A stretch of DNA of 64,000 bases. Source: Leptidea sinapis (taxonomy: Eukaryota > Arthropoda > Insecta > Lepidoptera > Pieridae). Under the pieces are notes generated by a model. The model was not told the origin of the DNA, searched no databases, and saw nothing but the letters and a program-made list of their open reading frames with translations. A program made the position numbers and the translations under genes. The stretch covers positions 10,186,001 through 10,250,000 of the forward strand of contig NC_066284.1 of assembly GCF_905404315.1 (NCBI RefSeq), written 5' to 3'. Shown here one piece after another: positions 62,801-64,000 of the stretch (its first letter is position 1; every line of letters starts with the position of its first letter).

Positions 62801-63991
62801 ATAAAATGTTTCTTTAAGTAAGTATTTCAAAAGTAGTTTATATTATATTTTCTACGATGGTATGAAATCCTTCACTCGCGTTTTATCGGATTTTATTTAT
62901 TAAAGGAAATAATGTGAGAATAATATCAGTCTGAACGCTAGAAGCGCCCCCATTTAAACGACAACTGACAGTTAACGCGATGTACTCAAGCTCCTTCTAG
63001 CTATATACTCACTGAGTCTGACGTAGAGACACATCCACAGTCGATCTAGTGGTGGCAGATGAGGGTTATCAGGACAGGCGGCTGCCTCGTTGGCCAGCGA
63101 AACGGATAACTTGTCGCGATTGTGGTACAGGTAGTCTGAGATGTTCCACTGGAAACACAATTAACTTCATATTTGATTTATTTCACTTAATATCCTTTGA
63201 TAAATAGTAGTCGTCATATTTTCAATGTCAGTCAATATATCTTTGTTGCAAATAGCGGTGCACTTAAATGATTGTGTTCCTGTTTGTAGGGCGAGGATGC
63301 CAGATAATTAATAGGCCTACGAAAGATTGCGGTTTCGTCTGTGTTACGTCATACGATATTATCATTGTGGTTAGAAGATGGTATTTAACAACGGAATAAT
63401 TTATTAACAATGGTCAACATCATCATGTGGCCATTTTCTTGTTCCATAAAAAGTAATATATCCTCCATAGAGCAGGATAGGCTGTTGGAGTTTCTCCTGA
63501 AGTTGTTTGTTCTTTTCATTGTTGTATTATCGTACATTTATGTCGACACATACTTGACTAAAGTTTCAGTTTATCTAACGTGAGATTTTTATGAGGCAGT
63601 TCTATTTACACGTTCTTTCTGGTGTGCAATCTAAAGTAATATATAAATAAGAGAACTTAATTAGTACGAATAGAACAATTATGATAATTTCATTGAATGG
63701 AACATGTTTTAAGTAGATTAATGCATAATAATAAACATATAACAAAGTTGGAAGTGATCAATTAGGTGACGCGTAGGCTCGTTTGGCCTAATACCGTAAA
63801 AACAAAAAAAGCTGGAGTACTAGGTTACCATAAGTCCAACAGCGGTAAGGGAGATGTTCAGCTCCTTGGTTTGCGTCGCGAAGACGGCAGCCGCGGCCAA
63901 AACGCGGCGCAGACAGCGCACGCCCGCGCACCCGAGCAGGTCTCCTGCCACTAACTGGGCGCATTGAAACGCGGACCGTACCAGCTGCTCG
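32698..63991 (-). CDS. mon2: MON2 homolog, C-terminal part (16 exons)
   Basis: MON2 is a large HEAT-like scaffold at the Golgi and endosomes, related to BIG-type Arf-GEFs but lacking a Sec7 domain. It acts with DOPEY and flippases in endosome-to-Golgi retrieval (family knowledge). Exons in coding order: 63991-63829, 63148-63013, 61936-61794, 61288-61181, 59451-59317, 52517-52358, 50484-50382, 46229-46085, 45783-45619, 45260-45150, 44340-44237, 43086-42926, 42001-41894, 35412-35313, 34336-34224, 32807-32698. All junctions are GT/AG and phase-consistent, giving 687 residues and a TAA stop. Recognised segments include [73 protein letters not shown] and LTRQQVSEVSFVLRALSSL. The last two introns before the C-terminus and several others are filled with retroelements. 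The N-terminal half lies to the right of the window. Confidence 0.95.
32825..33045 (+). repeat. Interspersed repeat B copy in the last mon2 intron
   Basis: It contains GGACAAACGAGCATACGGGT, GTCGTCCCGGAAACACCACA and ACCGTACTGTGGAGGAACTC. It begins 18 bp beyond the last mon2 acceptor. Confidence 0.65.
33080..34069 (+). pseudogene. Non-LTR retrotransposon reverse transcriptase relic
   Basis: Frames with breaks read VLALFIDFSRAFEILMHKHL (motif A), AQGSVLGPLHFLSYVNDM (motif B region) and, after a frameshift near 33430, ADDT followed by the post-RT VTYLGLHIDSKFNWSNHIE and ILRNRIPFKVKLMLYNSLAQ. The endonuclease, RT start and 3' end are absent or unrecognised. It fills most of the last mon2 intron, antisense to the gene. 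Confidence 0.75.
34224..34336 (-). CDS. mon2: mon2 exon 15 of window
   Basis: It encodes QQVSEVSFVLRALSSLTQAM and VEHWHRLI, matching RQQVTEIIFVLKAVSTL...TWAQVIALYP. The donor is GTGGGT. Confidence 0.95.
34440..34712 (+). repeat. SINE-like repeat A copy
   Basis: It contains ACAGGATGCCAGCTAGCTTA, GCCGTGAAGCAGTAATGTGT and AAATTACTGGGCAAATTAGA and ends TTATTTACATAAAAAAA. It has a small internal AT-rich insertion. Confidence 0.65.
35313..35412 (-). CDS. mon2: mon2 exon 14 of window
   Basis: It encodes IMPLLDRFQEVIAKYSSDED then DAEPLT, with an Arg codon split across the next junction. It aligns with LLKRSQDVLHRYIEDE...PLPR. The intron before it holds a complete LINE (36391-41742). Confidence 0.93.
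35690..36010 (+). repeat. Interspersed repeat B, near full length
   Basis: GGAGGACAAACGAGCGTACG to CTTGTGGCGTGTCGTGCGAA, with TCGTATCGTCCCGTAAACAC in between. It has one short tandem duplication (CTCAGCTCAGCCACAGC). It lies in the mon2 intron between exons 14 and 13. Confidence 0.65.
36391..37197 (+). CDS. LINE ORF1 protein, L1-type RNA-binding (268 aa)
   Basis: It is an RNA-binding/chaperone protein of the retrotransposon RNP. Residues about 20-100 look coiled-coil-like (Leu/Gln/Asn-rich with SLQKSLVDMTTAFATRFEQF). A central block, MLLVHGIPEY, SISRSHRVGKNKSDKPRPIL, VKFEDVDLKKSIWF and ARRKFGVNKTWTSNG, matches the RRM-plus-C-terminal domain layout of L1-like ORF1p in insect LINEs. No CCHC knuckles are visible. 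The true start may be MSIDS (residue 15) rather than the first Met. The C-terminal tail is charged. The 1.33-kb gap to ORF2 is unusual. Confidence 0.75.
   Translation: MFLKFVWAGSVVVSMSIDSLQKSLVDMTTAFATRFEQFENNLQNIKNTAAASNNNSNVNDVAGDFYAFRSFVIASLSTLHRQVELLQKISDQAEMRSRRKMLLVHGIPEYSKEETSAAVVKNLTQHLKTPKLDVTSISRSHRVGKNKSDKPRPILVKFEDVDLKKSIWFSKTALKGSGITLSEFLTKSRHETFMTARRKFGVNKTWTSNGTIFILDSKGSKHSVNSVAELDAITTDTTHEQLRAGECGADQRQEAAGNTRPKRTNRNK
37198..38527 (+). other. LINE inter-ORF spacer with internal direct repeat
   Basis: AT-rich and non-coding. A stretch of about 110 bp at 37903-38012 is repeated at 38045-38152; both share TACTATACATTTCATTGTAA and ATACTCTTGGTGTAACATTG. It could carry an internal promoter or translation signal for ORF2; no direct evidence for either. 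Confidence 0.7.
38528..41488 (+). CDS. LINE ORF2: endonuclease and reverse transcriptase (986 aa)
   Basis: ORF2 protein nicks target DNA and primes reverse transcription there. The N-terminal Ser-rich lead is about 1-50. The exonuclease-endonuclease-phosphatase domain (about 52-270) shows HINAQS (N58), SESW (E85), GDFN (192-195) and SYHD (H261). RT covers about 510-790, with DYRPISILPFLSKLLERLVY, motif A LLDFSNAFGSVD near 617, GVPQGGVLSPLLF and YADD at 703-706. A C-terminal region with LGLHIDSNFSWQTQ and LWNQLPLTIR follows. The frame is intact from ATG to TGA. In motif A the usual AFD is AFG, although the first Asp (LLD) and YADD are kept. A Ser-rich N-terminus and no ORF1 overlap make the start at 38528 natural. 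Confidence 0.9.
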   Translation: MADTSDSSEVDFLSLNSSSSQSSADESYYSISPTFSLRSELEKAFIDCVNNFNVLHINAQSVPSSYTDMLASFDSNNIHAILVSESWLKPCLPSTSYSLPGFQLVRNDRTGRVGGGVAIYIRERFSYSIISVSPQPPPGDSAEHLVLEVSISHSKVLLGVFYSPSLGVDYFSAFEFILDCLTPLYEHVIIMGDFNTCMCKVNHRSRKLQSIIDSFNLQLLPLMPTHNLPNCESSLLDLIIVSKNNLVHKHGQFTSVPFSYHDLVFLSYKVRLPKLKPQTVWLRNFNNLNMDRLNYDASNIDWTVVYNTDSIDTKISFFNSLILQLYEMHAPLRPVKKKHLPAPWLTDEIRTLINAKTRALTKYKISNSSSDRVKYKSIRNRCNRICRDAQQRHIFKSVDNPDPAKVWKFLRSLGVGKQQQTVLPASLNVDSLNRHFSRSPVLLDHNTKQTTLNTLSNFMKQAPEPFSFVPFTESDVRNNLLSISSRAIGSDCVGRNMIIPIIDILLPIITHILNFSIKSNTFPETWKEAHLIPLPKISNPLTFRDYRPISILPFLSKLLERLVYKQLSYFLNKYCLLSPVQSGFRPGHSTETALVKVADDIRLAMDNQQLTILTLLDFSNAFGSVDFDILVKSLSSLNLSADAESWFHSYLIGRRQRIKVADIQSSWVQVSAGVPQGGVLSPLLFSIFINSITSNLNSSFHLYADDVQIYRHSTLSDLQSTVHSLNKDLATICEWCKNYGVVINPGKTQAIIIGRQHLISKIDWDVLPRPRINDVLIPFSSNVKNLGLHIDSNFSWQTQLNELSKKVFSAHGSLRRLRNLLPVPSKICLAQTCLLSILDYADICYPDLTEAQLDKLERLQNLCIRFIFNLRKYDHVSSYRKKLNWLPIRLRRNSHILHLLYSIIFHQNTPLYLKDRFVLLGSQHELSLRSAAKQILNVPFHKSDSYHSSFTINAITLWNQLPLTIRQAQSLASFKNQLKKHYLSSI
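41894..42001 (-). CDS. mon2: mon2 exon 13 of window
   Basis: It encodes [20 protein letters not shown] then QYSMLEDASSVAKGE, matching [23 protein letters not shown]. The donor is GTGCGT. Confidence 0.94.
42611..42875 (-). repeat. SINE-like repeat A, inverted, in a mon2 intron
   Basis: It contains AGCTACGGCGTCCTTCAGAC, CCGAAACACAGTAATGCTTA and CTAGCCAGCATCCTGTGCAA. It is in the same orientation as mon2, ending about 50 bp from the exon 12 donor. Confidence 0.7.
42926..43086 (-). CDS. mon2: mon2 exon 12 of window (GC-rich)
   Basis: It encodes CAREVVGVVRREVLGAGPGA, a low-complexity Ala/Gly/Pro run, then GRLLRLVRTAALHHRPDPLA. It aligns with VEVVQLISNEILPYA...IMTMLNKGSIH. The exon is extremely GC-rich within an AT-rich intron context. 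A perfect hairpin lies 29 bp before its acceptor, and a SINE-like repeat ends about 50 bp beyond its donor. Confidence 0.88.
43115..43155. repeat. Perfect 18-bp hairpin beside the mon2 exon 12 acceptor
   Basis: AAATGATTTAAGTCTTCT at 43115-43132 and its exact reverse complement at 43138-43155 surround the 5-base loop TCTTC. It lies 29 bp upstream, in the mon2 sense, of the exon 12 boundary. Confidence 0.9.
43846..44075 (+). repeat. Interspersed repeat F, copy 2
   Basis: It matches 16974-17190 along its length, including AACAATGTAAACAAAC and TGTTTCGTGGTACAGGAAAG. In the mon2 intron between exons 12 and 11. Confidence 0.6.
44237..44340 (-). CDS. mon2: mon2 exon 11 of window
   Basis: It encodes VLATAVPLAREDPEQYSEFW then EVLPNVVETFMFEP, matching VLSIGLPVARQH...MWPELANTFEDFLF. 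The donor is GTAAGT. Confidence 0.92.
44495..44870 (-). pseudogene. RTE-type LINE 3' end relic
   Basis: Minus-strand frames read DIAQMIAKLKWQWAGHI, KVLEWRPRIGRRSVCRPPTI and DDLVKVAGIRWMKAAQDP, then AFVQQWTSFA. This is the familiar C-terminus of RTE-like ORFs found in many insects. It is truncated at its 5' end and broken. Located between mon2 exons 11 and 10, in the same strand as mon2. Confidence 0.75.
45150..45260 (-). CDS. mon2: mon2 exon 10 of window
   Basis: It encodes ALHSAVKKCGTDKRRRSNER, an Arg/Glu-rich charged run, then SSQIATLLLQ. The assignment rests mainly on splice signals, phase 0 at both ends, and its position between well-supported exons. Confidence 0.78.
45619..45783 (-). 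CDS. mon2: mon2 exon 9 of window
   Basis: It encodes EALLRHELLPAMFTALTSLA and SAGTALYRAAPAPSAHALPH. It shows modest similarity to the AERSLEVVVDLYQ region of MON2. It is 165 bp, phase 0, donor GTATTA. The minus-strand frame is also open a little beyond the donor. Confidence 0.85.
46085..46229 (-). CDS. mon2: mon2 exon 8 of window
   Basis: It encodes FTAKDVEQLGECLCKICSVE, a Gly/Pro-rich loop, then VSLHALHCLDALHK. It aligns with MDDLQKLGVILHSAISVP...LTALDVLQKA. A truncated LINE begins within a few tens of bases upstream of its acceptor. Confidence 0.9.
46273..46995 (+). CDS. Jockey-type LINE ORF1, 5'-truncated
   Basis: The frame has a first internal Met at 46372 and encodes a Lys/Glu-rich linker, then KYLHVWRLKKETTIENLESY, KVEKIRHKTERDYASFIIGV and WPVNVEFSEWVWFRR. 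I recognise this C-terminal block as typical of ORF1 proteins encoded with insect jockey-like ORF2; it looks like an RNA-binding fold. The N-terminal part is missing. The end overlaps the start of ORF2 by roughly 116 bases in another frame, as expected for coupled LINE ORFs. Confidence 0.7.
   Translation, partial: WSAKGTKVSERDYDHYTFRNLEQKSKSSINKQSMSFAKVAAQNQMKVDAKPSVATKNAVSTNIGLLSKTSSKNKSLMELDKNIVVEERGTNYNNRQVAEEPQIRTNEITEDNVWTEVRSRKSRYPNKEIKKGGMTNSKDIEGTERKKYLHVWRLKKETTIENLESYIIKKVCGGEKLIKVEKIRHKTERDYASFIIGVPESLYAKLCEPEIWPVNVEFSEWVWFRRSDERSKTKKAGQID
46880..49864 (+). CDS. Jockey-type LINE ORF2: endonuclease and reverse transcriptase (994 aa)
   Basis: Endonuclease domain about 38-255 with FYQNVRGLRTK (N44), ITETG (E71), GDFN (180-183) and DAHHPP (H245/H246). 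RT about 455-760: KKSAGPDGIPPYVFKDCG, GYRPVAVLSTAAKVLES, QHGFRPSRST, motif A YFDFRKAFDLVD (D622), SGVSQGSNLGPLQF and FADD at 709-712. FADD and overall layout fit the jockey clade. The frame is intact. The true start may lie downstream of 46880, because the first ~30 residues overlap ORF1. All catalytic Asp residues are present, but the element as a whole lacks its 5' end. Confidence 0.9.
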   Translation: MQNYVNQKFGLLMSNFLNGCGFVGQMKDLKQRKQVKSIEIFYQNVRGLRTKLEEFYAGLASANSDLFAITETGCNKSIYDAEIIPPGYSIIRCDRADGRKQGGAFLVATPHLELQRVHSDVNIDAHSFELVCASVYRRERFLFLLCIVYIPPSTSDTEYMLLFSIIEEYCTKFSEVVVVGDFNLYSCSTSINNYFEYFQTYCEFIQSNKVGNCNGRYLDLVLSSLSTGTVTVCAAAAPLVPVDAHHPPLKIAVTLTSHRQTDACPPDVNVLTSPAQPTDWNFYKADFSSLYSSIAAVDWSILYDLDLEESLNCFYDILTSITDDCVPKKKRSPVTSRYIYPEWYTVEIIRNIELKAKLHRRYKASKSRYDYEAFAQCRASVKTMIDFTHRHYEHRVQNQLLKDPMSFWNYVKSKKSSRGPQKILKSGVVLTDGQCAVEFGKYFHSVYSSQRAELNVSAAVAAAGGVNGAARVHIDHLTLDEVRQALKKLKPKKSAGPDGIPPYVFKDCGSVLAEPLLHIYNLCLKAAVFPEKWKVTRVIPVPKGGGGTQVEGYRPVAVLSTAAKVLESAIHSSIYTQVSAQLSESQHGFRPSRSTTSNLLGYMSHIVPAVDGGGQADVAYFDFRKAFDLVDNDVLLKKLASVGFTPHLLNFFASYMRDRQQYVEYKGRKSEPYFTRSGVSQGSNLGPLQFILMINDLPQVVQDAKCLLFADDLKLSLTVNAENDCVKLQEDIDRVVTWSQDNLLQFNSSKCSVITFSKLRAPIYYNYNMEGIPMSRVLEVRDLGVRFNTELSFRDHIIHCCKKAYRNLGFLLRTVSGFTNISAITALYNALVRSQLESNAVIWAPHEAKYSLMLERVQNKFVRFLYMRLYGVYPFYPLMYPTLFVLGMVGYNEIRSRRELALVLYIFKIIRGKLFNADVLGQVYLRVPDRYVWRRRRPSLLALPRGRTNLVEKAPLARALGTLNIVSERIDLFCCTLSEFTRIAMWAICYDSYA
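50382..50484 (-). CDS. mon2: mon2 exon 7 of window
   Basis: It encodes VTDDGKPVEVYSPSASFLTT then LVQIFPLIFQQLRP, matching SQPFLTALIQIFPALYQHI. The donor is GTAAGC. Confidence 0.92.
51591..52424 (-). repeat. 109-bp tandem repeat copying the end of mon2 exon 6 and its splice donor
   Basis: GTACCTGCAGCCAGTCGCGG starts at 51591, 51700, 51809, 51918, 52027, 52136, 52245 and 52354, exactly 109 bp apart. The complete units show no visible difference. In the mon2 sense, each unit is about 67 bp of exon 6 end, the donor CTGCAG|GTACTG and about 40 bp of intron. The rightmost copy is continuous with unique exon sequence after 52424; the leftmost has GTACAT instead of GTACTG. Confidence 0.95.
52358..52517 (-). 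CDS. mon2: mon2 exon 6 of window (3' end tandemly copied downstream)
   Basis: It encodes [20 protein letters not shown], an Ala/Gly/Arg-rich stretch, then [31 protein letters not shown] is a MON2 hallmark and AAWRTV matches the WWAAWNTW segment. The donor chosen, GTACTG at 52357-52352, is the first of eight near-identical donors, because only this one leaves the single base that the next exon needs. The last ~67 bp of the exon is repeated seven more times in the following intron. Confidence 0.9.
53348..54353 (+). pseudogene. LINE ORF1 with PHD-like zinc finger, frameshifted
   Basis: Residues 1-55 carry CSSCGKF, CISCNSLCHKQC and WQCKTC, a Cys4-His-Cys3-like PHD pattern found in ORF1 of some CR1/jockey-group LINEs. 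A coiled coil follows (EMRLLREEISAFRSELSRLT, RISKLEQHT), then LNDLDITGIPE and VSAHRIGRVP from the L1-type RNA-binding region. At a run of 15 C (54016-54030) the frame changes; the following frame gives IVVRFVRRRLRDAMLQAARV, YVNERLTQYNRFLFYLARQQ and FIWTRGGRVYVRRDSKAKSF up to 54353, the rest of the same domain. Slippage in the C tract, real or from sequencing, is the simplest explanation. Confidence 0.75.
54354..54650 (+). other. AT-rich remnant between LINE ORF1 and ORF2 remains
   Basis: Low-complexity, hydrophobic-looking frames without endonuclease motifs. The expected endonuclease coding region of about 700 bp is missing here. Confidence 0.5.
54651..55189 (+). pseudogene. LINE ORF2 relic, linker before the RT
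   Basis: LNQLIITLFDSYVPVKTIYI, KKRDEALALSKRN and KTLWKHIKNQ match the region between endonuclease and RT, ending KSQAIGSDGI (RT motif 0/1, normally ..A.G.DGI). It then stops abruptly and jumps to motif B sequence. Confidence 0.7.
55190..56175 (+). pseudogene. LINE ORF2 relic, RT motif B to C-terminus
   Basis: SISRGVPQGSILGPLLYNLY, HIYADDIQLYI (YADD) and LGRVNEARNLVIVFDESLRF lead to a TAA at about 55624; the C-terminal part resumes in frame (SKLTYGDTVYG, RIQSACARYCWDI, FRYSATKCWNNLPPPLRDL) to a stop at 56175. Motif A and its flanks, between DGI and GVPQG, are deleted. Confidence 0.8.
56499..56531 (+). repeat. (ATT)n microsatellite at LINE 3' end
   Basis: Run of TTA/ATT units directly after the AATAAAAGATATT end of the LINE; typical 3' tail of the element. 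Confidence 0.85.
56548..56595. repeat. Perfect 22-bp hairpin, loop CCAC
   Basis: Arm 56548-56569 (ACACTGGTAAAATACCTTCA then CA) and exact reverse complement 56574-56595, loop CCAC at 56570-56573. No mismatches. Confidence 0.92.
56605..56650. repeat. Perfect 21-bp hairpin, loop CCAC
   Basis: Arm 56605-56625 (TAGAAAGCATCTACAAGGAT then A) and exact reverse complement 56630-56650, loop CCAC at 56626-56629. It lies nine bases after the previous hairpin. Confidence 0.92.
56755..56910 (+). repeat. Interspersed repeat I, copy 1
   Basis: ATTGACGTACAATAAACAAC, CTAGACTCGCAATCGCCTT and CAAATTAACACCTTATTTCG are the reverse complement, with changes, of 62310-62468. Non-coding; class unknown. Confidence 0.65.
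57055..58875. repeat. 48-bp minisatellite (about 37 units) with a duplicated 720-bp block
   Basis: The unit reads like GTGGATACACTCAGCGGACT + CTCAGCGCTCTGCGAGTCCA + ATGTTACA. Because 48 is divisible by 3, several frames on both strands stay open (513 codons plus, 521 codons minus), but these are by-products. Diverged units with interruptions occur at the left end (57055-57300). The block about 57311-58030 is repeated as 58031-58750 with no difference I could see. It lies within the mon2 intron between exons 6 and 5. Confidence 0.93.
59317..59451 (-). CDS. mon2: mon2 exon 5 of window
   Basis: It encodes VLTLSGVSRVFHSRFQLLTT then VGDFNRSWTALLDFI. It matches [35 protein letters not shown]. It is 135 bp, phase 0. 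Confidence 0.95.
59500..59640 (-). mobile_element. LINE 3'-end repeat E
   Basis: AAAAGGCATTTATTTTCTTA, ACTACTACCGCTTCGGAAAC and GAGAAGAAGCGGCGCAAGAA match the copies in Itpr introns. It starts about 50 bp upstream, in the mon2 sense, of the exon 5 acceptor. Confidence 0.6.
59641..61180. other. mon2 intron, nothing firm
   Basis: AT-rich, non-coding in appearance. ATTATTATTATTAT at about 60885-60900 may be a LINE-tail scrap. Confidence 0.5.
61181..61288 (-). CDS. mon2: mon2 exon 4 of window
   Basis: It encodes [19 protein letters not shown] near its end, matching NILIHHSRDTAEKQWAETW. It is 108 bp, phase 0 on both sides. Confidence 0.95.
61794..61936 (-). CDS. mon2: mon2 exon 3 of window
   Basis: It encodes ELCTEPRAPVRRAACQTLFS then [20 protein letters not shown] and LFPMLQQ. 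It matches [23 protein letters not shown]. Confidence 0.95.
62310..62468 (-). repeat. Interspersed repeat I, copy 2 (inverted)
   Basis: GCCACAAAATAAGGTGTTAA, AGGCGATTGGGAGTCTAGTT and GTTTATAGTACGTCAATG are reverse-complement counterparts of 56755-56910. The two copies lie about 5.4 kb apart in inverted orientation within mon2. Confidence 0.65.
63013..63148 (-). CDS. mon2: mon2 exon 2 of window
   Basis: It encodes WNISDYLYHNRDKLSVSLAN then LDRLWMCLYVRL. It matches LLWNISDYFFQRG...FDCLWLCLYAKLGE. The donor is GTGAGT, and a Ser codon is split across the next junction. Confidence 0.93.
63149..63828. other. mon2 intron, nothing recognised
   Basis: AT-rich; no ORF, repeat family or RNA structure that I can support. 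Confidence 0.55.
63829..63991 (-). CDS. mon2: mon2 exon 1 of window
   Basis: It encodes EQLVRSAFQCAQLVAGDLLG and ends [14 protein letters not shown], matching FQCLQLVVTDFL...ELNISLTSIGLL of MON2. The donor is GTAACC. The 5' edge uses the acceptor TTTTCTAG at the extreme right of the window, so it could run past the edge. Confidence 0.85.
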
Positions 63992-64000
63992 CTAGAAAAC

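Overview
This window is animal nuclear DNA, AT-rich and intron-dense, and most likely from a moth or butterfly (Lepidoptera). The evidence is interrupted genes with GT/AG introns, and many interspersed repeats of types common in lepidopteran genomes: Lep1-like Helitron relics, jockey/CR1-type LINEs, an RTE-type LINE tail and short SINE/MITE families. The species cannot be named from the sequence. There are no operons, rRNA genes or CRISPR arrays.

Two conserved genes lie tail to tail. On the + strand, 23 exons (925-23771) encode the C-terminal 1,156 residues of the inositol 1,4,5-trisphosphate receptor, the ER calcium-release channel: the end of the regulatory/coupling region, six membrane segments, the GGGIGD pore filter, the zinc-binding linker and the C-terminal coiled coil. 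The 5' part lies to the left of the window. On the - strand, 16 exons (63991 down to 32698) encode the C-terminal 687 residues of MON2, a Golgi/endosome trafficking scaffold related to large Arf-GEFs. Its 5' part lies to the right. Every predicted splice junction in both genes keeps the reading frame. About 8.9 kb of intergenic DNA (23772-32697) separates the two stop codons and holds mainly short inverted-repeat elements, a tRNA-like repeat and a possible LTR/gag-like relic.

The MON2 introns have been heavily colonised. They hold a nearly complete non-LTR retrotransposon (36391-41742), a 5'-truncated jockey-type LINE with an intact 994-residue ORF2 (about 46250-50079), an internally deleted LINE with a zinc-finger ORF1 (about 52985-56531), a 48-bp minisatellite (57055-58875), and smaller LINE, SINE and MITE pieces. 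All three large LINEs lie antisense to MON2.

The most unusual structure is at MON2 exon 6. The last ~67 bp of the exon plus ~40 bp of intron, including the splice donor, are tandemly repeated as a 109-bp unit, giving eight copies of the exon end and eight candidate donor sites (51591-52424). Other notable items are a tRNA-shaped repeat flanked by inverted copies of its own 5' region, two adjacent perfect hairpins that share a CCAC loop, a third perfect hairpin beside a MON2 splice acceptor, and a minisatellite containing a 720-bp block duplicated without a visible difference.
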